Origin: Pontibaca methylaminivorans
GTDB lineage: Bacteria > Pseudomonadota > Alphaproteobacteria > Rhodobacterales > Rhodobacteraceae
Assembly: GCF_900156525.1 (NCBI RefSeq)
Contig: NZ_FTPS01000001.1
Coordinates: 744,001-808,000 of the forward strand
Reading direction: 5' to 3'
Length of the DNA: 64,000 nt
The position numbers were made by a program, and so were the translations under genes. Positions 18,438-28,066 of the stretch are shown here, piece after piece. Below the pieces are notes generated by a model. It was given only the letters and a program-made list of their open reading frames with translations, did not search any database and was not told the DNA's origin. The first letter of the stretch is position 1. Each line of letters opens with the position of its first letter.

Positions 18438-19580
18438 ATGGCCCCATCCAAGCCAACCGCCTGTCTCGCCCTTTCCGACGGCACCTTGTTCCCGGGTCAC
18501 GGCTTTGGCGCCACCGGGCAAGGCACGGGCACCCCCGCCTTCAGCACCGCGATGAGCGGCTACCAGGAAGCGCTGACCGACCCCGCGAGCGCCGGTCATA
18601 TCATTGTCTTTACCTTTCCGCATATCGGCAACACCGGCACCACCCCCGAGGACGACGAATCCGGTGTCGCCACAGCCGCCGGCCTCGTGCTCGGCTGCGC
18701 GCCGGGTGCGCCGAGCAACTGGCGCAACCGCCAGCCGCTCGATGCCTGGGCCAAGGAAAAGGGGCTGATCGGCATTCATGGTGTCGATACCCGCCGCCTT
18801 GCCCGCGCCATCCGCGACCGCGGCGTGACGGGCGCCGCGCTGATCCACGATCCGGCCGGCAATATCGACGCGACGGCCGCGCTTGCCACGGCACGCGCCA
18901 TGGCCGGCACGCAACCCGACTCCGGTGCACCAAACACCGCGAACGACTGGACGCAGCCGCTCTGGACCTGGCCCGAGGGCTATGGGCAGGCCGGCACCGC
19001 GCAGCATAGCGTGGTGGTGATCGACCTTGGCGCCAAGCGCAACAGCCTGCGCGCGCTCGTCTCCGCAGGCTGCGCGGTGCAGGTCGTCCCCGCCAGCGCC
19101 ACGATCGAAGAGGTGCTTGCGCTGAAGCCGGACGGGGTGTTCCTGTCGGGCGGGCCCGGCGATCCGGCCGTTGTCGCCGAAACGGCGCTGCCCCTGATTC
19201 GCGCGCTGCTCGCGCAGGAGGGGATTGCGCTCTTCGGCACCGGACTTGGCCATCAACTGCTCGCGCTGGCGCTCGGGGCGCAGGTGCTGCGCCTGCCCCA
19301 CGGGCATCACGGAACGAACCATCCGGTCATGGATCTGGCCACCGGCAAGGTCGAGATCACCAGCATGAACCACGGGTTTGCGGTGGACGCCCGCTCGCTC
19401 CCCGCCGGAGTGGTCGAGACCCACCGTTCGCTGTTCGACGGCACCAACTGCGGGATCCGGGTCGAGGGCCGCGCGGTCTGGTCGCTCCAGCATGGCCCCG
19501 AGGCCAGCCCCGGCCCTCACGACAGCCTGCATCACTTCACGCGCTTTGCCGCGGCCATGGCGACGGGCGCGCTCGCCTGA
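18438..19580 (+). CDS. carA: Carbamoyl-phosphate synthase small subunit homologue lacking the glutaminase triad
   Basis: CarA normally hydrolyses glutamine and passes ammonia to CarB for carbamoyl phosphate synthesis (arginine and pyrimidines). The 380-residue protein keeps the fold: FPHIGNTGT, GVDTRRLARAIRDRG, GHHGTNHPV, TSMNHGFAVD and PEASPGPHDS. The catalytic core is broken. The nucleophile elbow normally reads GICLGHQ but here reads GTGLGHQ, so the Cys is Gly269; and the normal HPEAS reads HGPEAS, so the catalytic His position is Gly353 with a His shifted to 352. Glu355 remains. LSNGPGDP is LSGGPGDP. The numbering coincides with E. coli Cys269/His353/Glu355. The frame is intact, with an AGGAG ribosome site, so this is not a decayed gene. 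It should not act as a glutaminase; ammonia-dependent synthesis or a regulatory role are possibilities. Confidence 0.85.
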   Translation: MAPSKPTACLALSDGTLFPGHGFGATGQGTGTPAFSTAMSGYQEALTDPASAGHIIVFTFPHIGNTGTTPEDDESGVATAAGLVLGCAPGAPSNWRNRQPLDAWAKEKGLIGIHGVDTRRLARAIRDRGVTGAALIHDPAGNIDATAALATARAMAGTQPDSGAPNTANDWTQPLWTWPEGYGQAGTAQHSVVVIDLGAKRNSLRALVSAGCAVQVVPASATIEEVLALKPDGVFLSGGPGDPAVVAETALPLIRALLAQEGIALFGTGLGHQLLALALGAQVLRLPHGHHGTNHPVMDLATGKVEITSMNHGFAVDARSLPAGVVETHRSLFDGTNCGIRVEGRAVWSLQHGPEASPGPHDSLHHFTRFAAAMATGALA

Positions 19581-19612
19581 TCGCGGGGCGGCGCAGGTTC
19601 GTCACACTCATT

Positions 19613-19628
19613 TTAACCGCCTGTTAAC
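19613..19628 (+). promoter_or_regulatory. Putative CtrA binding box
   Basis: TTAA (19613-19616), exactly 7 bases, TTAAC (19624-19628): a perfect match to the TTAA-N7-TTAAC box of the alphaproteobacterial cell-cycle and motility regulator CtrA. It lies 45 bases before the glycosyltransferase start in an otherwise AT-poor genome. No other full box was noticed in the window. Confidence 0.6.
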
Positions 19629-19672
19629 AAAGCCTGTTCAATCTTGGCGCGAGTTTCGTTCTTGCGTCCGGT

Positions 19673-21607
19673 ATGTTCATGGCGACCCTTCTGCAGTTTC
19701 ACGACCGGTCAACGCCCGCGCGCCAAACGCCGCGGGTGCATGTCCTGCTCGGGCGTCAACTGGTCCGCATGGGCGCGATCCGCGCCGATCAGTTGCTGAA
19801 GGCGCTGCGCCTGCAGCCAACGCTGGACGCCCCGATCGGGGAAATCCTTATGGCCGAGGGCTGGGTCGAGCCGGACCAGATCGAGACCGCGCTCGCGGCG
19901 CAGCACCGCCTGCCCCGCGCCGACCTGCACCGGGATCCGCCGGAATCGTCGCTCTGCCGAAGCCTGCCGTCGTCATTCTGGCTGCATCACCGTGTCATCC
20001 CGTGGAAACGCCAGGACGGGCGCGTGCTGGTGGCGACATCGCGGCCGGACCAGTTCGAGGCGCTTCGGGGACCGCTTGGCGACGTATTCGGGGATACCGC
20101 GCCGGTCCTGGCGGGTGACGCGATGATCGCGGCCGCCATAGCGGCAGAGTTTTCGCAGGATCTTGCGGCCTCGGCGAGCGAACGGGTCGCGCCCGAATAC
20201 AGTTGCCGCAACTGGCGCCATACGAATCGCACGATCCTGCCCGCGGTGCTCGTGCTCATGGTGCTGGCGCTCGCGCTCGCGCCCGCGCAGGTCTTTGCCA
20301 TGCTCTGCGTTCTGGCGGTCGCGTCGCTCACGCTCTTTGCCGTGCTGAAGCTCGTCGCGGCGAGTGCGAATTTCCTGGCCCCGATCCCCGATGCCGGGCC
20401 ACCCGCGATGCCCGCCGGCAAACCCCTGCCGCGCGTATCGGTGCTGGTGCCGCTGTTTCGCGAGCGTGAAATCCTTGGCGACCTGCTGGCGCGGCTCGAC
20501 CTTCTGACCTATCCGCGCGCCCTGCTCGAGGTGATCCTCGTGCTCGAACAGGAAGACGACGTGACCCGGGCGACGCTGTCCGAACACAGCCTGCCCGGCT
20601 GGATCCGCGTGATCGAGGTTCCGGCCCATGGCGGCCTGACGACCAAGCCCCGCGCAATGAACTATGCGCTGGATTTCTGTCGCGGCGACATCATCGGCGT
20701 CTGGGATGCCGAGGACGCCCCCGAACCCGACCAGATCGAGACCGTGGCCGCCCGCTTTGCCGTCGCCCCGCCCGAGGTCGTCTGCCTGCAGGGCGTGCTC
20801 GATTACTACAACCCGCGCACCAACTGGCTCGCACGCTGCTTCACCATCGAATATTCAGCCTGGTTCCGGGTGATCCTGCCCGGAATCGCGCGGCTTGGCC
20901 TCGTGGTGCCGCTCGGCGGGACGACGCTGTTCTTCCGCCGCAGCGTGCTCGAGGAACTGGGGGGATGGGATGCGCATAACGTGACCGAGGATGCCGATCT
21001 CGGCGTGCGGCTCTGCCGGGCCGGTTATCGCACCGAGATGATCCCGACCACCACCTATGAAGAGGCGAACTGCCGCCCCTGGCCCTGGATCAAGCAGCGT
21101 TCGCGCTGGCTCAAGGGGTTCATGGTGACCTATCTCGTGCATATGCGCGACCCGCTGGGGCTGCTGCGCGATCTCGGACCGTGGCGGTTTCTCGGCGTGC
21201 AGACGTTCTTCATCGGAACGCTCAGCCAGTTCCTGCTGGCCCCGGCGCTCTGGTCGTTCTGGCTGATCCTGGCCGGGCAGCCGCATCCGCTGCTGACCGG
21301 GCTCGCATCCTCCACAGTGATGGGGCTTTGCGCGCTGTTCCTGGCCGTCGAAGTCCTCGGGATCATCCTGGGTGCGGCCGGTGTCTGGCGCGGCGGCCGG
21401 CGCTCTCTCGCGCTTTTCGTGCCGACGATGATCTTCTATTTCCCGCTCGGCTGCATCGCCGCCTACAAGGCGCTTTACGAACTGCTCATGCGGCCCTTCT
21501 ACTGGGACAAGACCCAGCACGGACATGCCGCGCCCGAAACCGGCTCCCCCGCGCAGCCGGTCGCCCAGCCGGTGCCGGGCCCGGATCCGGTCGGAGCGAT
21601 CCCCTGA
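19673..21607 (+). CDS. MshEN-type N-domain fused to a membrane GT2 glycosyltransferase
   Basis: A 644-residue membrane protein. Residues 25-48 and 54-77 form two 24-residue repeats with the MshEN pattern (LGxxLVxxGxIxxxxLxxAL), a module known to bind cyclic-di-GMP in MshE and NfrB-like proteins; the leading Arg of the usual RLG is absent in both. Two helices follow at about 187-228. The GT-A domain has DAED (Asp345/Asp348), TED (Glu439-Asp440) and the processive-synthase QxxRW motif QRSRW (475-479), then four or so C-terminal membrane helices. This resembles cellulose/beta-glucan synthase-like or NfrB-like polymer synthases; the polymer is unknown. Starts at 19673 and 19679 are both possible. 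A CtrA box sits upstream. No partner exopolysaccharide genes are adjacent. Confidence 0.82.
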   Translation: MFMATLLQFHDRSTPARQTPRVHVLLGRQLVRMGAIRADQLLKALRLQPTLDAPIGEILMAEGWVEPDQIETALAAQHRLPRADLHRDPPESSLCRSLPSSFWLHHRVIPWKRQDGRVLVATSRPDQFEALRGPLGDVFGDTAPVLAGDAMIAAAIAAEFSQDLAASASERVAPEYSCRNWRHTNRTILPAVLVLMVLALALAPAQVFAMLCVLAVASLTLFAVLKLVAASANFLAPIPDAGPPAMPAGKPLPRVSVLVPLFREREILGDLLARLDLLTYPRALLEVILVLEQEDDVTRATLSEHSLPGWIRVIEVPAHGGLTTKPRAMNYALDFCRGDIIGVWDAEDAPEPDQIETVAARFAVAPPEVVCLQGVLDYYNPRTNWLARCFTIEYSAWFRVILPGIARLGLVVPLGGTTLFFRRSVLEELGGWDAHNVTEDADLGVRLCRAGYRTEMIPTTTYEEANCRPWPWIKQRSRWLKGFMVTYLVHMRDPLGLLRDLGPWRFLGVQTFFIGTLSQFLLAPALWSFWLILAGQPHPLLTGLASSTVMGLCALFLAVEVLGIILGAAGVWRGGRRSLALFVPTMIFYFPLGCIAAYKALYELLMRPFYWDKTQHGHAAPETGSPAQPVAQPVPGPDPVGAIP

Positions 21608-21929
21608 GCGCAACCCGCGCGGCGCCCGATCGGGACCACGGCATCGGGATTACCGTCCTCGGGATCACCCTCATGGCACCCTCTCCGGCGCTGTCCTCAC
21701 TCCCGGCGCGCAGCGGTGCCACCCGAAGGCAAGGCCCGTGTGCCGCCCGGGGCGGGTCGGCCACCCTGCCGTTTTCGCACCGCCGCTGACCCGGCGGAGC
21801 CTCTCTCACGACCCTGCAAGGCCGCAAGCGCTAGCCCCGGTTCCGCCGGCCGATGGCCCGAAACAGAACCGCCCGCCCCTGCCGCGGCGGGGCGCCCGGG
21901 CACGCGGCGTGCACAATCGGCGTTCCGGT
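21608..21929. other. 322-base gap between glycosyltransferase and GntR genes
   Basis: No gene was recognised. Near its left end, TCGGGA occurs three times at 14-15 base spacing (21630, 21644, 21659), each followed two bases later by AC. The rest is GC-rich sequence whose short open frames have no recognisable product. No clear terminator with a U-tract was found. Confidence 0.5.
21630..21673 (+). repeat. Three imperfect 14-15 base direct repeats
   Basis: Units beginning TCGGGANNAC at 21630, 21644 and 21659. They could be a regulator-binding array or chance; the gene-free setting just after a stop codon is the only support. Confidence 0.3.
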
Positions 21930-22586
21930 TCAGCCGCCCTGCTGTTCCCGCGCGTCGGCATCGCGGCGCAGGCGGGTCATGAAGGCATCCGAGATATGCG
22001 CGCGCACCGCCTTTTCGGCGGCCTCTTCATCGCGGGCAGCGATCGCGGCCACGATGCCCTCGTGCTCTTCCTGCGCGACCTGGCCCCGCCCTTCGGCGGC
22101 GAGCGACGTGCTCGCCATCAGCGCCATGGTGCGATAGACGAGATCGAGCTGCTGCACCAGATAACGGTTGTGCGACGCCAGATGGATCTGCTTGTGGAAA
22201 CGCCGGTTCGCCCGCGACAGCGCCACCGGATCCTCGATCAGCCGGTTGTCGGCGGCCACCATCTCGCGCAGCACCGCCACCTCTTCGCTGGTGGCGTGGC
22301 GGGCGGCAAGACGCGCCGCCAGCCCCTCGAGTTCGCGGCGCACCACGTAAAGCTCGGCCATCTGATCGTGATCGAGCGTCGCCACGATCAGCGACCGCCC
22401 GTCGCGCTCCAGCAGCGACTGCGTTTCGAGCCGCTGCAGGGCCTCGCGGACCGGGGTGCGCGATACGCCGAACCGCTCCGCCAGTTCGCTTTCCACCAGC
22501 CGGTCGCCCGGACGGTAAAGCCCCGCGTCGATGGCCCGCACGATCATCTCGTAGACATCCGCCGGCTGTTTGCTGACATTTCCCAT
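21930..22586 (-). CDS. GntR family transcriptional regulator, FadR/FCD subfamily
   Basis: A 218-residue DNA-binding regulator. The winged-helix domain (residues about 10-75) shows the signature LVESELAERFGVSRTPVREAL, and the all-helical FCD ligand domain follows, with the metal/ligand-type residues in RANRRFHKQIH and EEHEGIVAAI. FCD regulators typically sense small carboxylic acids. The start at 22586 follows a GGGAGG ribosome site. It is divergent from the HAD nucleotidase with about 104 bases between, and is monocistronic as far as seen. Its effector and targets cannot be named from this sequence. Confidence 0.9.
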   Translation of the reverse strand: MGNVSKQPADVYEMIVRAIDAGLYRPGDRLVESELAERFGVSRTPVREALQRLETQSLLERDGRSLIVATLDHDQMAELYVVRRELEGLAARLAARHATSEEVAVLREMVAADNRLIEDPVALSRANRRFHKQIHLASHNRYLVQQLDLVYRTMALMASTSLAAEGRGQVAQEEHEGIVAAIAARDEEAAEKAVRAHISDAFMTRLRRDADAREQQGG

Positions 22587-22690
22587 GAGGATGCGCCTCC
22601 CCTGACACCGCGCTCTTACTAGCGGCGATATTCGCGCCGGATCAAGCCCGGTCGTTGCAAAGGCCGCCGCCGCGGCATAGATCACGGGGC

Positions 22691-23335
22691 ATGACGCGCA
22701 CGCATTTCTCACATGTAAAGCACTGGGTGTTCGACCTCGACAACACGCTTTATCCGGTCGAGGCCCGGCTGTTCGACCAGGTCCGGGCGCGCATGACCGA
22801 TTATCTCATGGACAAGCTGAAGCTCGGCCGCAGCGAAGCCGACCGCCTGCGCCACGATTACTGGCGCCGCTACGGCACGACGCTTGCCGGGCTCATGCAG
22901 GAACACGGAATCGAGCCCGGCCCCTACCTGGCCCATGTGCATGATATTTCCTTTGACACGCTGGTGCCCGACGCGGTGCTGGCCGGGCACATCGCCGGCC
23001 TGCCGGGGCGGCGCATCGTCTATACCAACGGCAGCGCGGCCTATGCGGCGCGGGTGCTGGCCGCGCGCGGGCTGTCGGGCGTGTTCGACGCGGTTTACGG
23101 GGTCGAACATGCGGGTTTTCGTCCCAAGCCCGAGCGGGCGGCTTTTGAAACCGTCTTTGCCCGCGACGGGCTGCAGGCCGACCTTGCCGCCATGTTCGAG
23201 GACGACCCCCGCAACCTCACCGAGCCCCATGCCATGGGAATGCGCACCGTTCACGTCGCCCCCGAACGCGACACGGGGCTTCATATCCACCACCACACCG
23301 ACGACCTGAGCGGGTTCCTGGCAAAACTGGTCTGA
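22691..23335 (+). CDS. HAD-family pyrimidine 5'-nucleotidase-like phosphatase
   Basis: A 214-residue HAD hydrolase of the SDT1/pyrimidine 5'-nucleotidase group. HAD motif I is FDLDNTLYP, motif II is VYTNGS, motif III lies around FRPKPERAAFE, and motif IV is MFEDDPRNL. It should dephosphorylate nucleoside monophosphates or related sugar phosphates in the cytosol. The ATG at 22691 gives the normal family start. It is followed after about 90 bases by the UbiH-like gene on the same strand, but no functional link is evident. Confidence 0.85.
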   Translation: MTRTHFSHVKHWVFDLDNTLYPVEARLFDQVRARMTDYLMDKLKLGRSEADRLRHDYWRRYGTTLAGLMQEHGIEPGPYLAHVHDISFDTLVPDAVLAGHIAGLPGRRIVYTNGSAAYAARVLAARGLSGVFDAVYGVEHAGFRPKPERAAFETVFARDGLQADLAAMFEDDPRNLTEPHAMGMRTVHVAPERDTGLHIHHHTDDLSGFLAKLV

Positions 23336-23424
23336 AGGCGGCTGCCCGCGCGCCGTCGGCCGTTGCCGCTGGCCTGCATCCCGCCGCCGCATTATGCTGC
23401 CGTCGCAAACGGCGCGGAGGCACC

Positions 23425-24618
23425 ATGGACGAGGTCGATATCCTGATTTCCGGCGGCGGCATCGCCGGGCTCGCGGCCGCGGCCGGTTTCGGCAGCGCGG
23501 GGTTCCGCGTGCTCTGCGTCGATCCTGCCGCGCCGGTCACCGAGCGCGACGCGGCCGGGTCCGATCTGCGGACCACCGCCTTTCTGCAGCCGGCGCGCGC
23601 GCTGCTCGACCGCTGCGGGCTCTGGGACCGTCTTGCGCCCCATGCCATGCCGCTCGAGGTGATGCGCATCATCGACGCCGGCGGCGCCCGGCCCCAAGCG
23701 CGGGTCTCGCGCGCTTTTGATTCGGACGAGCTTTCGGACCTGCCCTTCGGCTGGAACCTTCCGAACTGGCTGCTGCGGCGGGAATGCCTGGCCCGGCTCG
23801 ACGATCTGCCCGGCGTCACCTTCCGCCCCGGCATCGGCACCACGCACCTGTTCACCCGCAGCGAAAGCGCCCGCGTCACGCTGAGCGACGGCAGCCGAAT
23901 CCGCGCGCGCCTCGTGATCGCCGCGGACGGGCGCGATTCGCCCATGCGGCAAGCGGCCGGCATCGGCGTGCACACGATCCGCTACGGGCAGAAGGCGCTG
24001 GCCTTCGCGGTCAATCATCCGGTTGCCCATGACAGCGTCTCGACCGAGATCCACCGCAGCGGCGGCCCGTTCACGCTCGTGCCGCTGCCGGATTACCAGG
24101 GCGCACCGTCCTCGGCGGTCATCTGGATGGAACGCGGCCCGCGCGCGCGCGACCTGTTCGACATGGAGGTCGCGCAGTTCGAAGCGGCGATGACCGAGCG
24201 CTCCTGCGAGATCCTCGGCCCGCTGCGGCTGGCATCGCGGCGCACCATCTGGCCGATCATCAGCCAGAAGGCGGCGCGCATGACCGCAGAGCGCGTTGCG
24301 CTGATGGCCGAGGCCGCGCATGTGGTGCCACCGATCGGCGCGCAGGGGCTGAACATGTCGCTTGCGGATCTGCGCGCCCTGCTGGATCTGGCCGAATCCG
24401 CTCCCGCCGACCTGGGCAGCGCCTCGATGCTCGACGCCTATCACCGCGCGCGGATTCGCGACATCCGCCTGCGGGTGCACGGGATCGACCTGCTGAACCG
24501 CGCCTCGATGGCAGGGGCGCGGCCGCTGCGCGACGCGCGGGCGCTCGGGCTTGATGCGCTTTATGGCCTGCCGCCGCTGCGCCGGGCGCTGATGCGGATG
24601 GGGCTCGGCGCGCGCTGA
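23425..24618 (+). CDS. UbiH/UbiF/VisC-type FAD-dependent hydroxylase
   Basis: A 397-residue flavoprotein monooxygenase of the ubiquinone-hydroxylase family, acting on the quinone ring during ubiquinone synthesis. The Rossmann FAD motif is ISGGGIAGLAAAAGF, the DG motif is VIAADGRDSPMR, and the second FAD motif is around MAEAAHVVPPIGAQGLNMSL. Ubiquinone hydroxylases of this family differ in which ring carbon they attack (C1, C5 or C6), and alphaproteobacteria use a variable set, so the position is not assigned. A GGAGG ribosome site precedes the ATG at 23425. Confidence 0.87.
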   Translation: MDEVDILISGGGIAGLAAAAGFGSAGFRVLCVDPAAPVTERDAAGSDLRTTAFLQPARALLDRCGLWDRLAPHAMPLEVMRIIDAGGARPQARVSRAFDSDELSDLPFGWNLPNWLLRRECLARLDDLPGVTFRPGIGTTHLFTRSESARVTLSDGSRIRARLVIAADGRDSPMRQAAGIGVHTIRYGQKALAFAVNHPVAHDSVSTEIHRSGGPFTLVPLPDYQGAPSSAVIWMERGPRARDLFDMEVAQFEAAMTERSCEILGPLRLASRRTIWPIISQKAARMTAERVALMAEAAHVVPPIGAQGLNMSLADLRALLDLAESAPADLGSASMLDAYHRARIRDIRLRVHGIDLLNRASMAGARPLRDARALGLDALYGLPPLRRALMRMGLGAR

Positions 24619-24647
24619 TGTGACGCGCGCCGGTCCGTTCTTTCTGA

Positions 24648-25772
24648 TCAGAGAACCTTGTCGAGCACCTTCTTCAGCCGCTCGATGGTGCCGTCGACAT
24701 CGTAAAGCTTGTCGAGGCCGAACAGGCCGATGCGGAAGGTGCTGAAATCCGCCGGCTCGTCACAGGCGAGCGGCACGCCGGCCGCGATCTGCATGCCTTC
24801 GGCCAGGAATTTCGAGCCGCTCTTGACGTCGGGGTCGTTGGTATAGCTGACGACCACGCCCGGCGCACCGAAACCTTCGGCCGCGACCGAGGTGATGCCG
24901 CGTTCGCGCAGCAGCGCCCGCACGCCGTTGCCAAGATCCCACTGCGCCTGTTCCAGCTTGTCGAAACCGTAGTCGCGGGTTTCGAGCATGGTATCGCGGA
25001 AGGCACGCAGCGGATCGGTCGGCATGGTCGTGTGATAGGCATGACCGCCGGTTTCATAGGCCACCATGATCTGGCGCCATTTCTTGAGGTCGAGCGAAAA
25101 GCTGTCGGATTCGGTTTCTTCGAGCCGCTTGAGCCCGCGCTCGGACAGCATCACGAGTCCGGCCGAGGGCGAGGCGCTCCATCCCTTTTGCGGCGCCGAG
25201 ATCAGCACATCGACGCCGGTGGCCTTCATGTCCACCCAGACCGCGCCGCTGGCGATACAGTCGAGCACCATCAGCGCCCCGACCTCATGGGCCGCCTCGG
25301 CCATGGCGGTGATGTAATCGGCAGGCAGGATCACACCCGCGGCGGTCTCGACATGGGCGGCGATCACCACGTCGGGACGAATCTCGCGGATTTCCTTCGT
25401 CACCTGCTCGATCGGGGCCGGCGCAAAGGGGGCCGGACGGTCATTGCCGGTCTGGCGTGCCTTCAGCACGTGGCTTTCGCGGGTCTTGACCCCGGTTTCG
25501 AAAATCTGGGTCCAGCGGTAGGAGAACCAGCCGTTGCGCACCACGAGCGTGCTTGCGTCGCGCATGAACTGGCGCGCGACCGCTTCCATCGCATATGTCC
25601 CGCCACCCGGCACCACGGCAACGGCATCAGCCTTGTAGACATCCTTCAGGATGTCCTGAATGTCGTTCATCACCTTCTGGAAGGTCTTCGACATATGGTT
25701 GAGCGAGCGGTCGGTAAAGACGACCGAGAATTCCTCAAGGCCCTCGGGATCGACAGTATCAAGCAGTGCCAT
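24648..25772 (-). CDS. Class V PLP aminotransferase, alanine/serine-glyoxylate type
   Basis: A 374-residue fold-type I PLP enzyme of the alanine-glyoxylate/serine-glyoxylate family. The glycine-rich loop VVPGGGTYAMEAV, the cofactor-contacting AHVETAAGVILP, the aspartate in LMVLDCIASGAV and the Schiff-base lysine in SAPQKGWSASP are all visible. The MALLDT start at 25772 is preferred since GGAG lies 6 bases upstream; earlier in-frame ATGs lack a ribosome site. It is next to two Lrp-family genes on the same strand, so amino-acid-responsive control is plausible. The exact amino donor is not determined. Confidence 0.88.
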   Translation of the reverse strand: MALLDTVDPEGLEEFSVVFTDRSLNHMSKTFQKVMNDIQDILKDVYKADAVAVVPGGGTYAMEAVARQFMRDASTLVVRNGWFSYRWTQIFETGVKTRESHVLKARQTGNDRPAPFAPAPIEQVTKEIREIRPDVVIAAHVETAAGVILPADYITAMAEAAHEVGALMVLDCIASGAVWVDMKATGVDVLISAPQKGWSASPSAGLVMLSERGLKRLEETESDSFSLDLKKWRQIMVAYETGGHAYHTTMPTDPLRAFRDTMLETRDYGFDKLEQAQWDLGNGVRALLRERGITSVAAEGFGAPGVVVSYTNDPDVKSGSKFLAEGMQIAAGVPLACDEPADFSTFRIGLFGLDKLYDVDGTIERLKKVLDKVL

Positions 25773-25877
25773 TGCAGTCTCCATGTTGTTCGTTGCAAGA
25801 TCATTAGCGAGGACGAATGGATATTGCAAAGATGTTTCCGTGCGGTCACAATCGGCCGGTCACGGCCCGCCGATGCG

Positions 25878-26333
25878 TCAAAGCGGGCCGGGCAGCCGCT
25901 CCTCGCTCAGCAGCACGTTCGCCTCGACCTCGCCGGCGCCGGGCAGGGTCATGATCCGGCGGCGCAGCAGGCGTTCGAAATCCGCCAGGTCGCGCGCAAC
26001 GATGCGCAGCCGGTAATCGAAACGCCCGAGCACATGTTCGACCAGTTGCACCTCGGGGATGGCGCTGACCGCGCGCTCGAAATCCTCGAGGCTCACGTGG
26101 CTCTTGCGGTCGAGCTTGATGCCAAGGAACACGGTCACGCCAAAGCCGAGCGCCGCCCGGTCGAGCACGAGCTGGCGCCCGTTGATCGCGCCGCTGTCGC
26201 GCAGCCGGCGCAGACGCCGCCAGGCGGCCGGTTGCGACAGCCCGCAGCGCCGCCCGAGCGCACCGGCGCTCAGCGTCGCATCGCGGACCAGCGCGCGCAG
26301 CAACTGGCGGTCGATATCGTCGAGGTCGATCAT
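25878..26333 (-). CDS. Lrp/AsnC family regulator (distal of a tandem pair)
   Basis: A 151-residue leucine-responsive-regulator homologue: AsnC-type helix-turn-helix at residues 1-60 (LDDIDRQLLRALVRDA, then RRCGLSQPAAWRRLRRL) and a RAM ligand/oligomerisation domain (AIPEVQLVEHVLGRFDYRL). It ends at 25878, 105 bases before the aminotransferase start, and lies 16 bases behind a second Lrp gene of the same length, almost surely one transcript. The two proteins are diverged paralogues and could form hetero-oligomers. Confidence 0.92.
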   Translation of the reverse strand: MIDLDDIDRQLLRALVRDATLSAGALGRRCGLSQPAAWRRLRRLRDSGAINGRQLVLDRAALGFGVTVFLGIKLDRKSHVSLEDFERAVSAIPEVQLVEHVLGRFDYRLRIVARDLADFERLLRRRIMTLPGAGEVEANVLLSEERLPGPL

Positions 26334-26349
26334 GGCCCGCCGGTTCCGT

Positions 26350-27960
<1,611 letters not shown>

Positions 27961-27991
27961 TCCCGGACCGTCAGACCGGAACGGTTCGGCC

Positions 27992-28023
27992 TCCCCGGAT
28001 GCACGCGCATCCGGGGATTTTCC
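27992..28023 (+). terminator. Intrinsic terminator after ilvC
   Basis: An 11-bp stem (27992-28002 with 28007-28017), loop ACGC, followed directly by TTTTCCTT. It ends ilvC and faces the end of the convergent glmM gene. Confidence 0.85.
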
Positions 28024-28066
28024 TTATCCGTGCCCCCGCGGCGGGCACCCGGTCAGCCGGGCCATG

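Noticed and set aside
18438-19580. carA as a pseudogene
   Set aside because: No stop or frameshift, good start site, and conserved structural motifs; the changes are confined to the catalytic residues, so it is treated as a gene with altered function.
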